Assembly (NCBI GenBank): GCA_903929195.1
Contig: CAIYTT010000141.1
Location: 1-58,175, forward strand
Length of the DNA stretch: 58,175 bases
Direction: 5' to 3'
Origin: an uncultured Bacteroidota bacterium
GTDB lineage: Bacteria; Bacteroidota; Bacteroidia; Chitinophagales; Chitinophagaceae
Shown here: one piece after another, positions 9,721 to 18,252 of the stretch
Layout: each line of letters starts with the position of its first letter
Numbering within the stretch: the stretch's first letter is position 1
Program-made: the position numbers and the translations under genes
Notes under the pieces: model-generated
Database searches by the model: none
Told to the model about the DNA's origin: nothing
Seen by the model: the letters and a program-made list of their open reading frames with translations, nothing else

Positions 9721-11271
9721 TTGAAAAATTTGGAAAAATTAATACGATTTACAACAATCGGTGTAGTCATTTATTTATTGTGCTTTGGGATTGCAATGGC
9801 ATGTTTTCCTATAAGACCTTTTTGGAATGACGAATGGCGACTTTTGTATAATATTAAATTTAAACCTTATGACTTGCTTTGGGGTCGTCTTGATTTATTA
9901 CAAGAATGCCCAAGGCTCTATTTATTTTGCATTAAAAAGATTTCTTCATTCTTTGATTACAGCTATACTTCCTTACGGATGCCTGCCTTAGTACTTACAG
10001 CAATAAGTATTTGTTTTTGTTTTTATTTAAAGAATAAAATTTTTCCAAACAACAAGATATTTAGTTTCTTATTTATTCTTATTCTTATATCATCGCAAAC
10101 TTTTACAGATTATATGGTGCAAGTAAAACATTATGAAATGGAAATTCTACTTTGTTTGCTTGCTTTTTGGCAATTAATTACCCTGCTTGAAATGTGTGAG
10201 CAAGGTAAGCCTTGTAATAAATACAAGTATTTTTTGCTATGTATCAGTTTTTTCATGTCCCCTTATTTTGGCTATACCTATTCTATTGCTGTTGCTCCTG
10301 TTTTTCCGCTTCTTATTTTCAGTTCCTTAATTAGTATTAACAAAAAAGAATTTATAAATGATAAAAAACTTTTTTTATTGGCTTTGTATCTTCCATTGGT
10401 TATTGCAGCTATAAATATTGTAATATTTTATTTTATTGATGTAAAACAAGTAATGGGAGATAATAAAATGTATTGGTCTTACATGAGAATGTTAGGAAAT
10501 AAAAAAGGAGAAAATCATTTTATAGAATATTTTTGGAATCTATTTTCATTAGTTGGTTCGGGGTTTCTGTATGAAATTATTTTTGGGATAATAGGTGTTT
10601 TATCGTTTTTTTATGTTATATATAAATTAGCTCAAACTAAAATTAATCAATATACTAAAGAAGATTATTATAAACTTTATGGCATACTATTATTAGTTAT
10701 TACGCTGTGTCTTTTTCTATCAGGAAAATTGTTAGGTAGTGTTGCTAGGCTTACTGCCTATACAATACCATCAATAGCGTTCATAATTATTTCGTTTCTT
10801 CAATACATAAATATAATATACACTAAACTTGTAAATGTTATAACTGTAATCTTATTTGTGGGTTTGTTTGGTAATATTATTACAACTTGTATCAATACGT
10901 TTACATACCCGGAATATAGCAATAGAATTAAAACTTTATGGAATACATCGCTTGCATTAAAACAAGCAAGACTTAATAAAATCCCTATATTTATTACAGA
11001 TGGTGTTTGTGGAGATATTATTGAAATGAAAACACAAATTGCGGGTAAAATTACTTATAATACCATTGACTCGGAACAAATTAAAGGTGCAGATAAAGTT
11101 TGCTCAGAAGTTATTGTAAAAATTAATCCTGAATATAAGGTTTGGGATAACACGCCTATTTATATAATACCGGATATAAAATGGACTAATATATATATTA
11201 ATCAATTACCTATTGAAATAAAATCGGCAATAGTTTGTGACGGGATAAATTATTTCAGAATTAATAGATGA
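9721..11271 (+). CDS. Multi-pass membrane protein, GT-C glycosyltransferase-like
   Basis: A 516-residue integral membrane protein with about 10-11 hydrophobic segments. The first extracytoplasmic loop contains PFWNDEWRLLYN, whose acidic pair right after the first membrane span resembles the catalytic DE/DD position of GT-C (PMT/ArnT-like) glycosyltransferases. A soluble C-terminal tail of ~100 residues follows. Translation appears to start at TTG (9721): an in-frame TGA lies 9 nt upstream, and the next ATG falls inside the first membrane segment. Such enzymes transfer sugars from a polyprenyl-phosphate donor outside the inner membrane. The assignment rests on topology and one motif and is not firm. 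Confidence 0.6.
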   Translation: MKNLEKLIRFTTIGVVIYLLCFGIAMACFPIRPFWNDEWRLLYNIKFKPYDLLWGRLDLLQECPRLYLFCIKKISSFFDYSYTSLRMPALVLTAISICFCFYLKNKIFPNNKIFSFLFILILISSQTFTDYMVQVKHYEMEILLCLLAFWQLITLLEMCEQGKPCNKYKYFLLCISFFMSPYFGYTYSIAVAPVFPLLIFSSLISINKKEFINDKKLFLLALYLPLVIAAINIVIFYFIDVKQVMGDNKMYWSYMRMLGNKKGENHFIEYFWNLFSLVGSGFLYEIIFGIIGVLSFFYVIYKLAQTKINQYTKEDYYKLYGILLLVITLCLFLSGKLLGSVARLTAYTIPSIAFIIISFLQYINIIYTKLVNVITVILFVGLFGNIITTCINTFTYPEYSNRIKTLWNTSLALKQARLNKIPIFITDGVCGDIIEMKTQIAGKITYNTIDSEQIKGADKVCSEVIVKINPEYKVWDNTPIYIIPDIKWTNIYINQLPIEIKSAIVCDGINYFRINR

Positions 11272-11302
11272 TTAGGGGTGCTTTTTAGTGCATTTTCTTA
11301 TT

Positions 11303-11332
11303 TTGTTTTTACATAAATTATTTATAAATTTA
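11303..11332 (+). promoter_or_regulatory. Bacteroidota-type promoter of the T9SS cargo gene
   Basis: TTTTG ending at 11305, a 19-bp spacer, then TAAATTTA (11325-11332). Spacing and sequence fit the TTTG / TAnnTTTR pattern, 17 nt before the ATG at 11350. Confidence 0.5.
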
Positions 11333-11349
11333 CATTAAATACAGGGTAT

Positions 11350-12297
11350 ATGAAATTCTTTTTCATGCTGATTGCAATCTGTGTGTCTATAACTGTTTGT
11401 GGGCAATCTCGTGACTCAATCAATGTTAATTTTAGAGATAGTAATGCATACCCACAGGTGAATCATTATAGTTGGAAAGTTAGTTTTCAAGCAGATACAT
11501 CTGCTACTCCAATTTGGCAAATTGGCGAAACACATAAAATCTTTATATCGCATGACACGAGTTCTTACCATGCTTTAATGACAGATACCCTAAATCCTTA
11601 CCTCATAAATGCAAACAATTGGTTTACATTGAAACTTGACCCTGCACCTTTGAACCCAATAATTGGCTTTTGGCATAAATACCAAACAACAAGAGGTAAA
11701 GATGGCTGTATTGTTGAGTTTTCAACAGACTCGGGTACTAATTGGTTAAATGTTGTAGGTGGTTGTACAGGTTTTTTCCCATATATAGAAACACATGGGT
11801 TTTATTTTATTAATGATACTTTAGAAAACGGGACGGCTGCTTTTAGCGGAAGGAGTAATCATGAAATTTATTCTGAAATTGATATTCTGGATTTTATGGC
11901 TCTCAAATCTACCTCAATACCGGGTTGTAGTTTTGAAAATGCTCGTAGTTTTTATTTTAGATTTCGCTTTGTTAGCGACAGTATTCCTGAATTATTTGCA
12001 GGTTGGATGATTGATTCAATAAAAGTTGTTGAGAGAAATTTTGGTGGCTTGGTTAAAAACATAGATAAGCATTCACTTACTGTTTCACCTAATCCGTCTT
12101 ACTCCGGCAATTTTATCTTTCCGGTTTTAGAAAATGAAGAACAGAATAAAATAGAAATTTACACTATACTTGGCGAGCAAGTAATAAGTATGCCCTATAG
12201 CCATAGCATAGATTTACGGAACTATGCCAAAGGCATGTATTATTATAAAGTAAGCAATGGTATGGATTATTATACAGGGAAATTGGTGTATGAGTAA
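11350..12297 (+). CDS. Secreted protein with T9SS type A sorting domain
   Basis: A 315-residue protein with a signal peptide (about residues 1-19, ending VCGQS) and a C-terminal ~75-residue type A sorting domain. That domain shows the usual landmarks: SLTVSPNPS, then KIEIYTILGEQV, then LRNYAKGMYYYKV and a final GKLVYE. These signals direct export through the type IX secretion system and surface attachment or release. The middle (about 25-235) looks like a jelly-roll/MAM-like beta-sandwich (DGCIVEFSTDSGTNWLNVVG), seen in many T9SS cargos, with no visible catalytic motif. Its function is unknown; an adhesin or carbohydrate-binding role is a guess. Confidence 0.85.
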   Translation: MKFFFMLIAICVSITVCGQSRDSINVNFRDSNAYPQVNHYSWKVSFQADTSATPIWQIGETHKIFISHDTSSYHALMTDTLNPYLINANNWFTLKLDPAPLNPIIGFWHKYQTTRGKDGCIVEFSTDSGTNWLNVVGGCTGFFPYIETHGFYFINDTLENGTAAFSGRSNHEIYSEIDILDFMALKSTSIPGCSFENARSFYFRFRFVSDSIPELFAGWMIDSIKVVERNFGGLVKNIDKHSLTVSPNPSYSGNFIFPVLENEEQNKIEIYTILGEQVISMPYSHSIDLRNYAKGMYYYKVSNGMDYYTGKLVYE

Positions 12298-12322
12298 TTT
12301 TTAAAATGAATCCGCGTATAAT

Positions 12323-12371
12323 AAAAAAGCCATGTATGCATTGAGAATTTCAAAACATACATGGCTTTTTT
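12323..12371. terminator. Bidirectional hairpin terminator
   Basis: Perfect 16-bp inverted repeat (12323-12338 and 12356-12371, core GCCATGTATG / CATACATGGC) flanked by A6 and T6, with a 17-nt loop. It separates the convergent T9SS cargo and CDGSH genes. Confidence 0.85.
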
Positions 12372-12383
12372 ATTTTCTTACTA

Positions 12384-12611
12384 CTATACTGTTTTCTTGG
12401 GTGGTAAAGCAAAAGCTACCGCCTCATGCTCAAAACCACCTTTGTGTGAGCCATCGCAAAATGGTTTGTTTTTAGAATGCCCACAACGGCATAGGCCTAA
12501 AGTATCTCTGCCACCTAAATCGTAGGCAGTACCGTTTTTGTCAATAATTTCAAAATCACCTTCTATTTTAATAGAACCATTACTATTTATGGTTAGTTTA
12601 GTTGCTGCCAT
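12384..12611 (-). CDS. CDGSH iron-sulfur domain protein
   Basis: A 75-residue cytosolic protein of the mitoNEET-like CDGSH family, which binds a redox-active 2Fe-2S cluster through three Cys and one His. All ligands are present: Cys41 and Cys43 (CRC), Cys52 and His56 in PFCDGSHKGGF. The N-terminal ~35 residues form the small beta region that precedes the cluster site. Bacterial members are implicated in iron and redox homeostasis, but the partner is unknown. It has its own gap to anmK (116 bp) and an own terminator. Confidence 0.93.
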   Translation of the reverse strand: MAATKLTINSNGSIKIEGDFEIIDKNGTAYDLGGRDTLGLCRCGHSKNKPFCDGSHKGGFEHEAVAFALPPKKTV

Positions 12612-12727
12612 TTTTGTTTTTTTGTTTTAAGTGCGTAAAGGTATTCTATTGTGCGGATTTAATAAAAGATAAAACCGTCTTTTATGTTTTCATAAAACAT
12701 TAAAAAAGAAGCAACTATTTACACGAA

Positions 12728-13813
12728 TTAACTACCAAGCCAAATAGCACCGCCTACACTGCTTCTGGTAGCACCTGTTACCGTATTGAGTACATTCAAT
12801 TCTCCTCGCCACCTTAATGTACCTATTAATGCCATAACTATTGCTTCTTTATATTTAACGGTAATTGCATCGGGTACAACCACATTTAGTTGCTGCCCAG
12901 ATAGTATCTTTTTTATGTTTTCTATTAAAAAACAATTAAAAGCACCTCCACCTGTTACCAAAATAGAGCTAAATTCTTTACCCGCAGGGTATTGTTTTAT
13001 AGCATTTCCTATCTGCTCTGCTATATGTACACCTACCGTATGCAGTAAATCGGCTGTGGCATAATTACTTTGCATTAGTTTAGGGAAAATCATTTCTTTT
13101 GCGGCGTCATTACTTAAAGATTTTGGCGGGCTTTGTTTGTAATAAGCATCTGTATTTAATTCATCTAATATTTCAACCAATAAATGACCATTAGCAGCCA
13201 TATTGCCATTTTCATCCATTATCTTGCCTTCACGCTCTGCAAGTATATTCAATATCTGGTTTGCCGGACATACGTCAAATGCTAAATAGTTACCATTATT
13301 TTTGAGGGTAATATTTGCTATACCACCAATATTTAGCCAATAATCGTAAGTACCAAATAATAGTTTATCGCCAATAGGCACTATTGGCGCACCTTGCCCG
13401 CCAAGTGCAACATCCATAGCTCGCAAATCGTTTATTACCGTTATACCTGTAATTGCTGCAATGGTTGCCCCGTCTCCTATTTGGCAAGTGGTTTTATTAG
13501 CGGTATCATGAAAAACGGTATGCCCATGCGAACAAATGAAATGAACATTATGTTCTAAATCATGCTTTAAAATAAAGGCATTTATTTGTTCGCCTAAGTA
13601 CTTGCCATAGCCGGTATTTAATTTTAAAAACGAACTTACCGATAAATGTTGTGCATGATGCAAGTCATAAATCCATTTATCAGTATAAGGTATGCATTCA
13701 GCATGTATTACCTCATAAGACCATACGCCTCTCACTTCTTCTAATTGTGTAAACACAATATCCAAACCATCTAACGAACTACCGGACATAAGCCCAATAA
13801 CTTTATATACCAT
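12728..13813 (-). CDS. anmK: Anhydro-N-acetylmuramic acid kinase
   Basis: A 361-residue kinase that hydrolyses and phosphorylates 1,6-anhydro-MurNAc to MurNAc 6-phosphate in cell wall recycling. The N-terminus VIGLMSGSSLDGLDIV is the signature of the family (MSGTS..D..). Further landmarks are the glycine-rich LNIGGIANIT near residue 163, VTGGGAFNCFLIE near 290 and the C-terminal GGAIWLG. Length is typical (360-390). No murQ or other recycling gene is adjacent. A TACCTTTG box at 13841-13848 on this strand probably drives it. Confidence 0.95.
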   Translation of the reverse strand: MVYKVIGLMSGSSLDGLDIVFTQLEEVRGVWSYEVIHAECIPYTDKWIYDLHHAQHLSVSSFLKLNTGYGKYLGEQINAFILKHDLEHNVHFICSHGHTVFHDTANKTTCQIGDGATIAAITGITVINDLRAMDVALGGQGAPIVPIGDKLLFGTYDYWLNIGGIANITLKNNGNYLAFDVCPANQILNILAEREGKIMDENGNMAANGHLLVEILDELNTDAYYKQSPPKSLSNDAAKEMIFPKLMQSNYATADLLHTVGVHIAEQIGNAIKQYPAGKEFSSILVTGGGAFNCFLIENIKKILSGQQLNVVVPDAITVKYKEAIVMALIGTLRWRGELNVLNTVTGATRSSVGGAIWLGS

Positions 13814-14004
13814 ATAAGATAAAAATTACAGAATAGGATGCAAAGGTAACGGAGATGATTTGACAAACATATTTTCATTCTGGAATCCTGAATTTCAATA
13901 TATACTTTATTGTTTTAATTGTATGATTGTATTTTCAAATTATTTTTCAAAAAAATATAAGCTACTAATTCTTATTTTTGTTCTGAGTAAATAATTATCA
14001 AAAA

Positions 14005-16029
14005 ATGAGAACTACTTATATAACATTTTTTCTATTGCTAATTGTGGTTATAGGTTGTTCCCAAAATACCCTGCATATTACTAACAATGCACATAAAGTT
14101 CCTATTGATGCCAAGCGATGGTATCAACTTAATTATACCACTAATGGCTTAGAAAAACTATTTGACGGTGTTTTAAAAGAACGTGTTTATACCGGCAGAT
14201 CTAAAATTCTTGAAAATTTTGATGCATGGTATCCCGTATTAGACGGTGAATTAATAACAATAGACAGTATTCAGTTTTTTGATTGGGAGGGTACTAATGA
14301 AAAGCATCCTTTAACAATATATGCAATATTAGGTAATTGGGAAAAAGTACCTATTGCCGTTTTTAAAGGTACGAGGTATAACCAATGGGTAGGGCCAAAC
14401 CCCGATAAGCTTGAAAAATTTGCATTGGAAAAACCTGTTTATGATATTAGATATTTAGTAATTAACAGTTGGGGTGAATACCCTACTGAAATAGAGTTTT
14501 ATGGTACTTATTCGCCACCTAATGCGAAGCATACAACACCAAAATTACACTATCCGCTAAAGAATTATTTTGGTGTTAATGCGTTTGAATGGGATTTTGA
14601 AAACCCTAAACACAATAATTGGTTAGACTCTATAAAACTAAGTGATGTAAAAAACTTTACAGGAATAAGACATTATATGGATTGGGATAAACTTGAATAT
14701 GCCGAAGGACATTATACTTTTAACCCTACACATAATGGCAGTTGGAACTACGATAGCATTTATTATTGGTGCAAGAAAGAAAATATTGAAGTATTGGCAT
14801 GCCTTAAATCGGTACCGGAATGGATGCAGGTAAGCTACCCTTTCGAACTACGAAACAATGAAAATATACCAATGACATACCATAAAAATCCCGAAGACCC
14901 TAATTCATATATAGAACAAGCAAAAGTAGCGTTTCAATATGCTGCCAGATATGGTACAAACAAAGACATAAACCCGCTATTATTGTCTGTAGATACTACC
15001 CCAAGATGGAACCATGATGTAGTAAATATAGTAAAAGTAGGAATGGGTTTAATAAATTATATAGAGTGCGATAATGAAAGGGATAAATGGTGGAAGGGTA
15101 GGGCTGCCTACCAAACAGGCAGAGAATATGCGGCAAATTTGTCTGCTTTTTATGATGGCAATAAAAACACAATGGGTATTGGTGTGGGTGTAAAAAATGC
15201 AGACCCGAATATGAAAGTAGTAATGGCAGGACTTGCAAAGCCAAGCACAGATTATATTATGGGTATGATAGATTGGTGTAAGCAATACCGAGGTATAAAA
15301 CCAAATGGGCAAATAGACTTATGCTGGGATATAATAAATTATCATTATTATGCTAATGATGCCGGAATAAATATCGATAAAAAAGCTACAACTGGTGTTG
15401 CACCCGAACTGTCTATGGCAGACACAATTGCTGAAAATTTTAGAATTTTTTCTGCTGAATTTGCTTATAATATGCCTGTATGGGTTACAGAGACCGGTTA
15501 CGATATAGACCAAGGCAGTCCGCAAAAAGCACCCAAAAATGAATTTAAAAATGAGGACATTGTACAAGCAGACTGGACACTTAGAACCGCCTTATTATAT
15601 GCACGCCATGGCATACAGAAGGTGTTTTTTTACGAACTATCGGATGACCACCCACTAAATAGCACTATTTATGCCACCAGCGGCTTAGTAAATCCGGATG
15701 GCTCAAAAAGAAATGCCGCAGAATATGTTATGCAAACTTGCAAGTACTTTGGCGATTTTATTTATGACAGCACCATTAATTGTATGCCTATTGTAGATAG
15801 ATATATTTTGAATGACAAAAAAATGTATGTAATAATTAATCCGAAAAGTGATACGAAATCTGAAAAAAGTTATCTTCTTGATATGGGTGCTTCTACAGCT
15901 GCATATATTTACAAGCCAAGCCCTAATAAAGATTTTATGGATGTAGAAAGAAAAATAACTGATTTGGGTAAAGTACAAATAGATGCGTCTGAATCACCTG
16001 TTTTTGTTACAGATTATGAAATAAAATAG
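14005..16029 (+). CDS. Secreted clan GH-A glycosidase-like lipoprotein
   Basis: A 674-residue probable lipoprotein (lipobox VIGCSQ near residue 18). Residues ~25-170 look like a discoidin-type beta-sandwich (DSIQFFDWEGT, VYDIRYLVINSWGEYP), often a sugar-binding module. From ~185 onward there is a TIM-barrel resembling clan GH-A hydrolases such as GH39/GH5. It includes HYMDWDKLEYAEGHY near the barrel start, IECDNERDKWW near 353-363 with a candidate acid/base Glu after Asn, and PVWVTETGYD near 491-500 with a candidate nucleophile Glu. A small beta domain ends the protein. The substrate is unknown. The presence of both glutamates argues for an active enzyme. Confidence 0.7.
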   Translation: MRTTYITFFLLLIVVIGCSQNTLHITNNAHKVPIDAKRWYQLNYTTNGLEKLFDGVLKERVYTGRSKILENFDAWYPVLDGELITIDSIQFFDWEGTNEKHPLTIYAILGNWEKVPIAVFKGTRYNQWVGPNPDKLEKFALEKPVYDIRYLVINSWGEYPTEIEFYGTYSPPNAKHTTPKLHYPLKNYFGVNAFEWDFENPKHNNWLDSIKLSDVKNFTGIRHYMDWDKLEYAEGHYTFNPTHNGSWNYDSIYYWCKKENIEVLACLKSVPEWMQVSYPFELRNNENIPMTYHKNPEDPNSYIEQAKVAFQYAARYGTNKDINPLLLSVDTTPRWNHDVVNIVKVGMGLINYIECDNERDKWWKGRAAYQTGREYAANLSAFYDGNKNTMGIGVGVKNADPNMKVVMAGLAKPSTDYIMGMIDWCKQYRGIKPNGQIDLCWDIINYHYYANDAGINIDKKATTGVAPELSMADTIAENFRIFSAEFAYNMPVWVTETGYDIDQGSPQKAPKNEFKNEDIVQADWTLRTALLYARHGIQKVFFYELSDDHPLNSTIYATSGLVNPDGSKRNAAEYVMQTCKYFGDFIYDSTINCMPIVDRYILNDKKMYVIINPKSDTKSEKSYLLDMGASTAAYIYKPSPNKDFMDVERKITDLGKVQIDASESPVFVTDYEIK

Positions 16030-16347
16030 TGATATTTGTTTGCGTTTATTTAGAACAACAAATTTAATTTAAGGCAAAAAACAGAATTGTTGGATGCTAA
16101 AAACCTCTATATTTTGGCATGAAAGGAATTACAATTAATGAAGAATATATTTAAATAAAACTTTATGCTTTAACACAAAAGTTGCACGTTAATTTTACAT
16201 TTTGCATCTATTACTGAAATGAAACAAACGTAGAACAAAGTAGTCTTTTAAATATTACCTATATTATCACTAAATAATATTGAGAAAAATAATTGATTTT
16301 TTATAATTTTTATGTCAAAACACAAAAAAATCATTATTTTGCATGCT
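16030..16347 (+). other. Intergenic region with no gene
   Basis: 318 bp, AT-rich, between the glycosidase-like and stress protein genes. It holds only very short frames and no hairpin of note. TTTTGC lies 7 nt before the ATG at 16348 and may be part of a promoter for the downstream gene. Confidence 0.4.
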
Positions 16348-17169
16348 ATGAAAAAAACATTAGTTGTACCTATTGATTTTACTCCGGTTTCTCATGAAGC
16401 TTTATTATATGCTTGCGAATTATCCGTAAATCATAATGTAGAAATTGTTGCAGTACATTTACTTGATTCTAAAATTTTAGACCAATATCAAAATGCACAA
16501 AATGAAGATGTAAAAGTAATTGCACAGCAAATGTATCAAGAAGTATATCAGAAAACTAAAAATGATTTGGATAATTTCTTAGACGGTTTAAGTGTTTTTT
16601 ATGGTGATATTATCAGACCACTAATAGCACACGGTACCATATATGAGGCATTTAACGATGTAGCTGCAAATTACGATAACCCCTTAATAATTATGGGTAC
16701 ACATGGTATTACCGGTATGCAACATGTTTTTGGTAGCAGAGCCTATAAAGTAATTATTAATACCCCTTACCCGTTTCTGATTGTTCAGGGTCGCTCTTAC
16801 CAACAATTAGCAACAATATATATGATATTTAAACACGCAAATGAAATTAATGCACATGTTCGCGATATAAATACGTTTTCTGGTGTGTTTCAAGGCAAAT
16901 TCATTTTTAATATTTTAGCAGACGATACTACTACGCATGCTCATTTACCTGCCGGTTTACAGCACCTTTTAGAACGAATTTCTTTAGTGCACGAACCACT
17001 ATCTGAAATTAATGCTGTTGAAAGAGCTAAGCAAGCTAATGCCGATACAATAGGGATTTGCATAGACGAAATAGACAATATGAGCGATTTGGTATATGGT
17101 ATTAAGCAAGATAAAATGTTGGAAAATAATTACAGATTCCCTGTATTTTGCCTCCCGCAAAAAAGATAA
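16348..17169 (+). CDS. Universal stress protein (UspA family)
   Basis: A 273-residue cytosolic protein. The frame opens at 16312, but the ATG at 16348 is preferred because MKKTLVVPIDFTPVSHEA is the exact Usp N-terminus. Residues 1-140 form a complete Usp domain with Asp at the nucleotide site (VPIDFT) and the loop IMGTHGITGMQHVFGSRAYK, a near-canonical ATP-binding Gx2G...GS motif with a spacer about one residue short. Residues ~145-273 look like a second, diverged Usp domain lacking that motif. Tandem Usp proteins are common in Bacteroidota and respond to stress or growth arrest. Its link to the small genes downstream is unclear. Confidence 0.88.
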   Translation: MKKTLVVPIDFTPVSHEALLYACELSVNHNVEIVAVHLLDSKILDQYQNAQNEDVKVIAQQMYQEVYQKTKNDLDNFLDGLSVFYGDIIRPLIAHGTIYEAFNDVAANYDNPLIIMGTHGITGMQHVFGSRAYKVIINTPYPFLIVQGRSYQQLATIYMIFKHANEINAHVRDINTFSGVFQGKFIFNILADDTTTHAHLPAGLQHLLERISLVHEPLSEINAVERAKQANADTIGICIDEIDNMSDLVYGIKQDKMLENNYRFPVFCLPQKR

Positions 17170-17320
17170 ATACACCTATTGTTAATTCGATGTAAACATA
17201 TATTACTTGATAAAAACAATACAATTTTAAATAAAAAATATATGTATTGTAATTATAAATTAACAAATGTTCTAACTATGTTTACCATTCAATCATTTTT
17301 CACACTAAACAAACAAAACC

Positions 17321-17596
17321 ATGTATTTAGACATTACCACAAGTAAAACATCTACAATTAATGCGAATGTAGATGGTGTAGTAGTTATGGGTGGCCACGG
17401 CACCATAAAAATTCCTCTTACAGCTCCAAGCCCTAACACGGTTTCTTGGACAATTACAAACGGCACTCCATCAGACTACTACGAAGTAAAAATTGATGTG
17501 CCTAATGCTAACAGTAATAAATTAGGACGCTTTTATTTTGCCGGTAATTTAGATGCTGCCGGTGCATCGAACGGTAATTTTAAAATACCTGCATAA
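17321..17596 (+). CDS. Small beta-rich protein of unknown family, copy A
   Basis: A 91-residue protein that I cannot assign to any family. It has no signal peptide, membrane segment or cysteine. The composition (Thr, Ser, Asn, Gly, Val) and alternating hydrophobic pattern suggest an all-beta sandwich. Residues 24-34 read GGHGTIKIPLT, followed by PNTVSWTITNG. The same motif recurs in the next gene, so the two are paralogs. The 151-bp leader contains a small inverted repeat (17216-17223 / 17243-17250, ACAATACA / TGTATTGT), which may end the upstream gene. Lack of a signal peptide means a cytosolic location or an unconventional export route. Confidence 0.7.
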   Translation: MYLDITTSKTSTINANVDGVVVMGGHGTIKIPLTAPSPNTVSWTITNGTPSDYYEVKIDVPNANSNKLGRFYFAGNLDAAGASNGNFKIPA

Positions 17597-17657
17597 TACA
17601 AAAATAAAAAACGGTAAGCCGAAAACGGAATAGAGTAGGCATTTTAAATATATAAAT

Positions 17658-17930
17658 ATGGCGTATTGCTTTGGAATAACTGGTCCTGCAGATATTACAA
17701 TTAATGTAACTATAGATGCAGCTCCACCAGTTGTAGGTCATGGTACAATTAAAATACCTTTAACTTCAGGTCCTCATAATGCCGCTTGGACAGTTACAGG
17801 TAAAAATGGAGAAACATTTACGGCTTCCTTTGATACAAATCCATCAACAGGAAATCCTTTATGGACTAAAGATTTCACTTTAGGAGCATCAGGCTCTTCA
17901 TCAGATTCAAAACAAATTGTAATACCCTAG
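17658..17930 (+). CDS. Small beta-rich protein of unknown family, copy B
   Basis: A 90-residue paralog of the preceding gene, 61 bp downstream on the same strand. Shared features are TINV near residue 15, GHGTIKIPLT at 27-36, then AAWTVTGKNGETF corresponding to VSWTITNG in copy A, and a C-terminal ..IVIP / ..FKIPA ending. The middle and C-terminal parts differ strongly (SFDTNPSTGNPLWTKDF here), so the duplication is not recent. No signal peptide is present; the only cysteine is near the N-terminus (MAYCFGITG). Function is unknown. Conservation of one motif across diverged copies argues that both are real genes. Confidence 0.7.
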   Translation: MAYCFGITGPADITINVTIDAAPPVVGHGTIKIPLTSGPHNAAWTVTGKNGETFTASFDTNPSTGNPLWTKDFTLGASGSSSDSKQIVIP

Positions 17931-17938
17931 TAAAATTA

Positions 17939-17975
17939 TATACAGTGCTATTATTTAATATAATAGCACTGTATA
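17939..17975 (+). terminator. Strong intergenic hairpin, possible terminator or 5' stem
   Basis: Perfect 16-bp inverted repeat (17939-17954 and 17960-17975, TATACAGTGCTATTAT and its complement) with a 5-nt loop. No T-tract follows on the plus strand. It starts 8 nt after the stop of copy B and ends 16 nt before the next ATG, so it could stabilise mRNA ends or control the small lipoprotein gene. Confidence 0.55.
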
Positions 17976-17991
17976 TATAATATAAAAAACA

Positions 17992-18219
17992 ATGAATAAA
18001 CAAATTCTTTCAATATTTGTTTTTGCTCTATTTACATCTTGCGCAAGTTCAGACAAACCCAACCCAATACAAGTATCCATTGACTCGGCTATTAAAGCTA
18101 AAACAATGGAACACCAAGCAAAAAAAGCTGTTTATAATGATTCCGTTCTTAATGCTTTAGCCGCATCAAAAGCAGATTCTATAGAAAAAGAAGTACATAC
18201 TAACACAAATAAAAAATAA
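17992..18219 (+). CDS. Small lipoprotein of unknown function
   Basis: A 75-residue protein with a clear lipoprotein signal (hydrophobic run, then LFTSCASS with the lipidated Cys near residue 17). The mature part is only ~58 residues, charged and Ala/Lys rich, and probably helical (KAKTMEHQAKKAVYNDSVLN). No family is recognised. It lies 61 bp after copy B, separated by a hairpin, and its last codons overlap the left arm of a terminator. Co-expression with the two small paralogs is plausible from orientation only. Confidence 0.65.
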   Translation: MNKQILSIFVFALFTSCASSDKPNPIQVSIDSAIKAKTMEHQAKKAVYNDSVLNALAASKADSIEKEVHTNTNKK

Positions 18220-18240
18220 GAACACTTATTTTTTATTTGT
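18205..18240. terminator. Bidirectional terminator overlapping the lipoprotein 3' end
   Basis: Perfect 16-bp inverted repeat (18205-18220 and 18225-18240) with a 4-nt loop, made of A/T-rich arms ending in T-tracts. It lies between the convergent small lipoprotein and deacetylase genes and includes the final codons and stop of the lipoprotein gene. Confidence 0.75.
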
Positions 18241-18252
18241 ACTATTCGTTCT

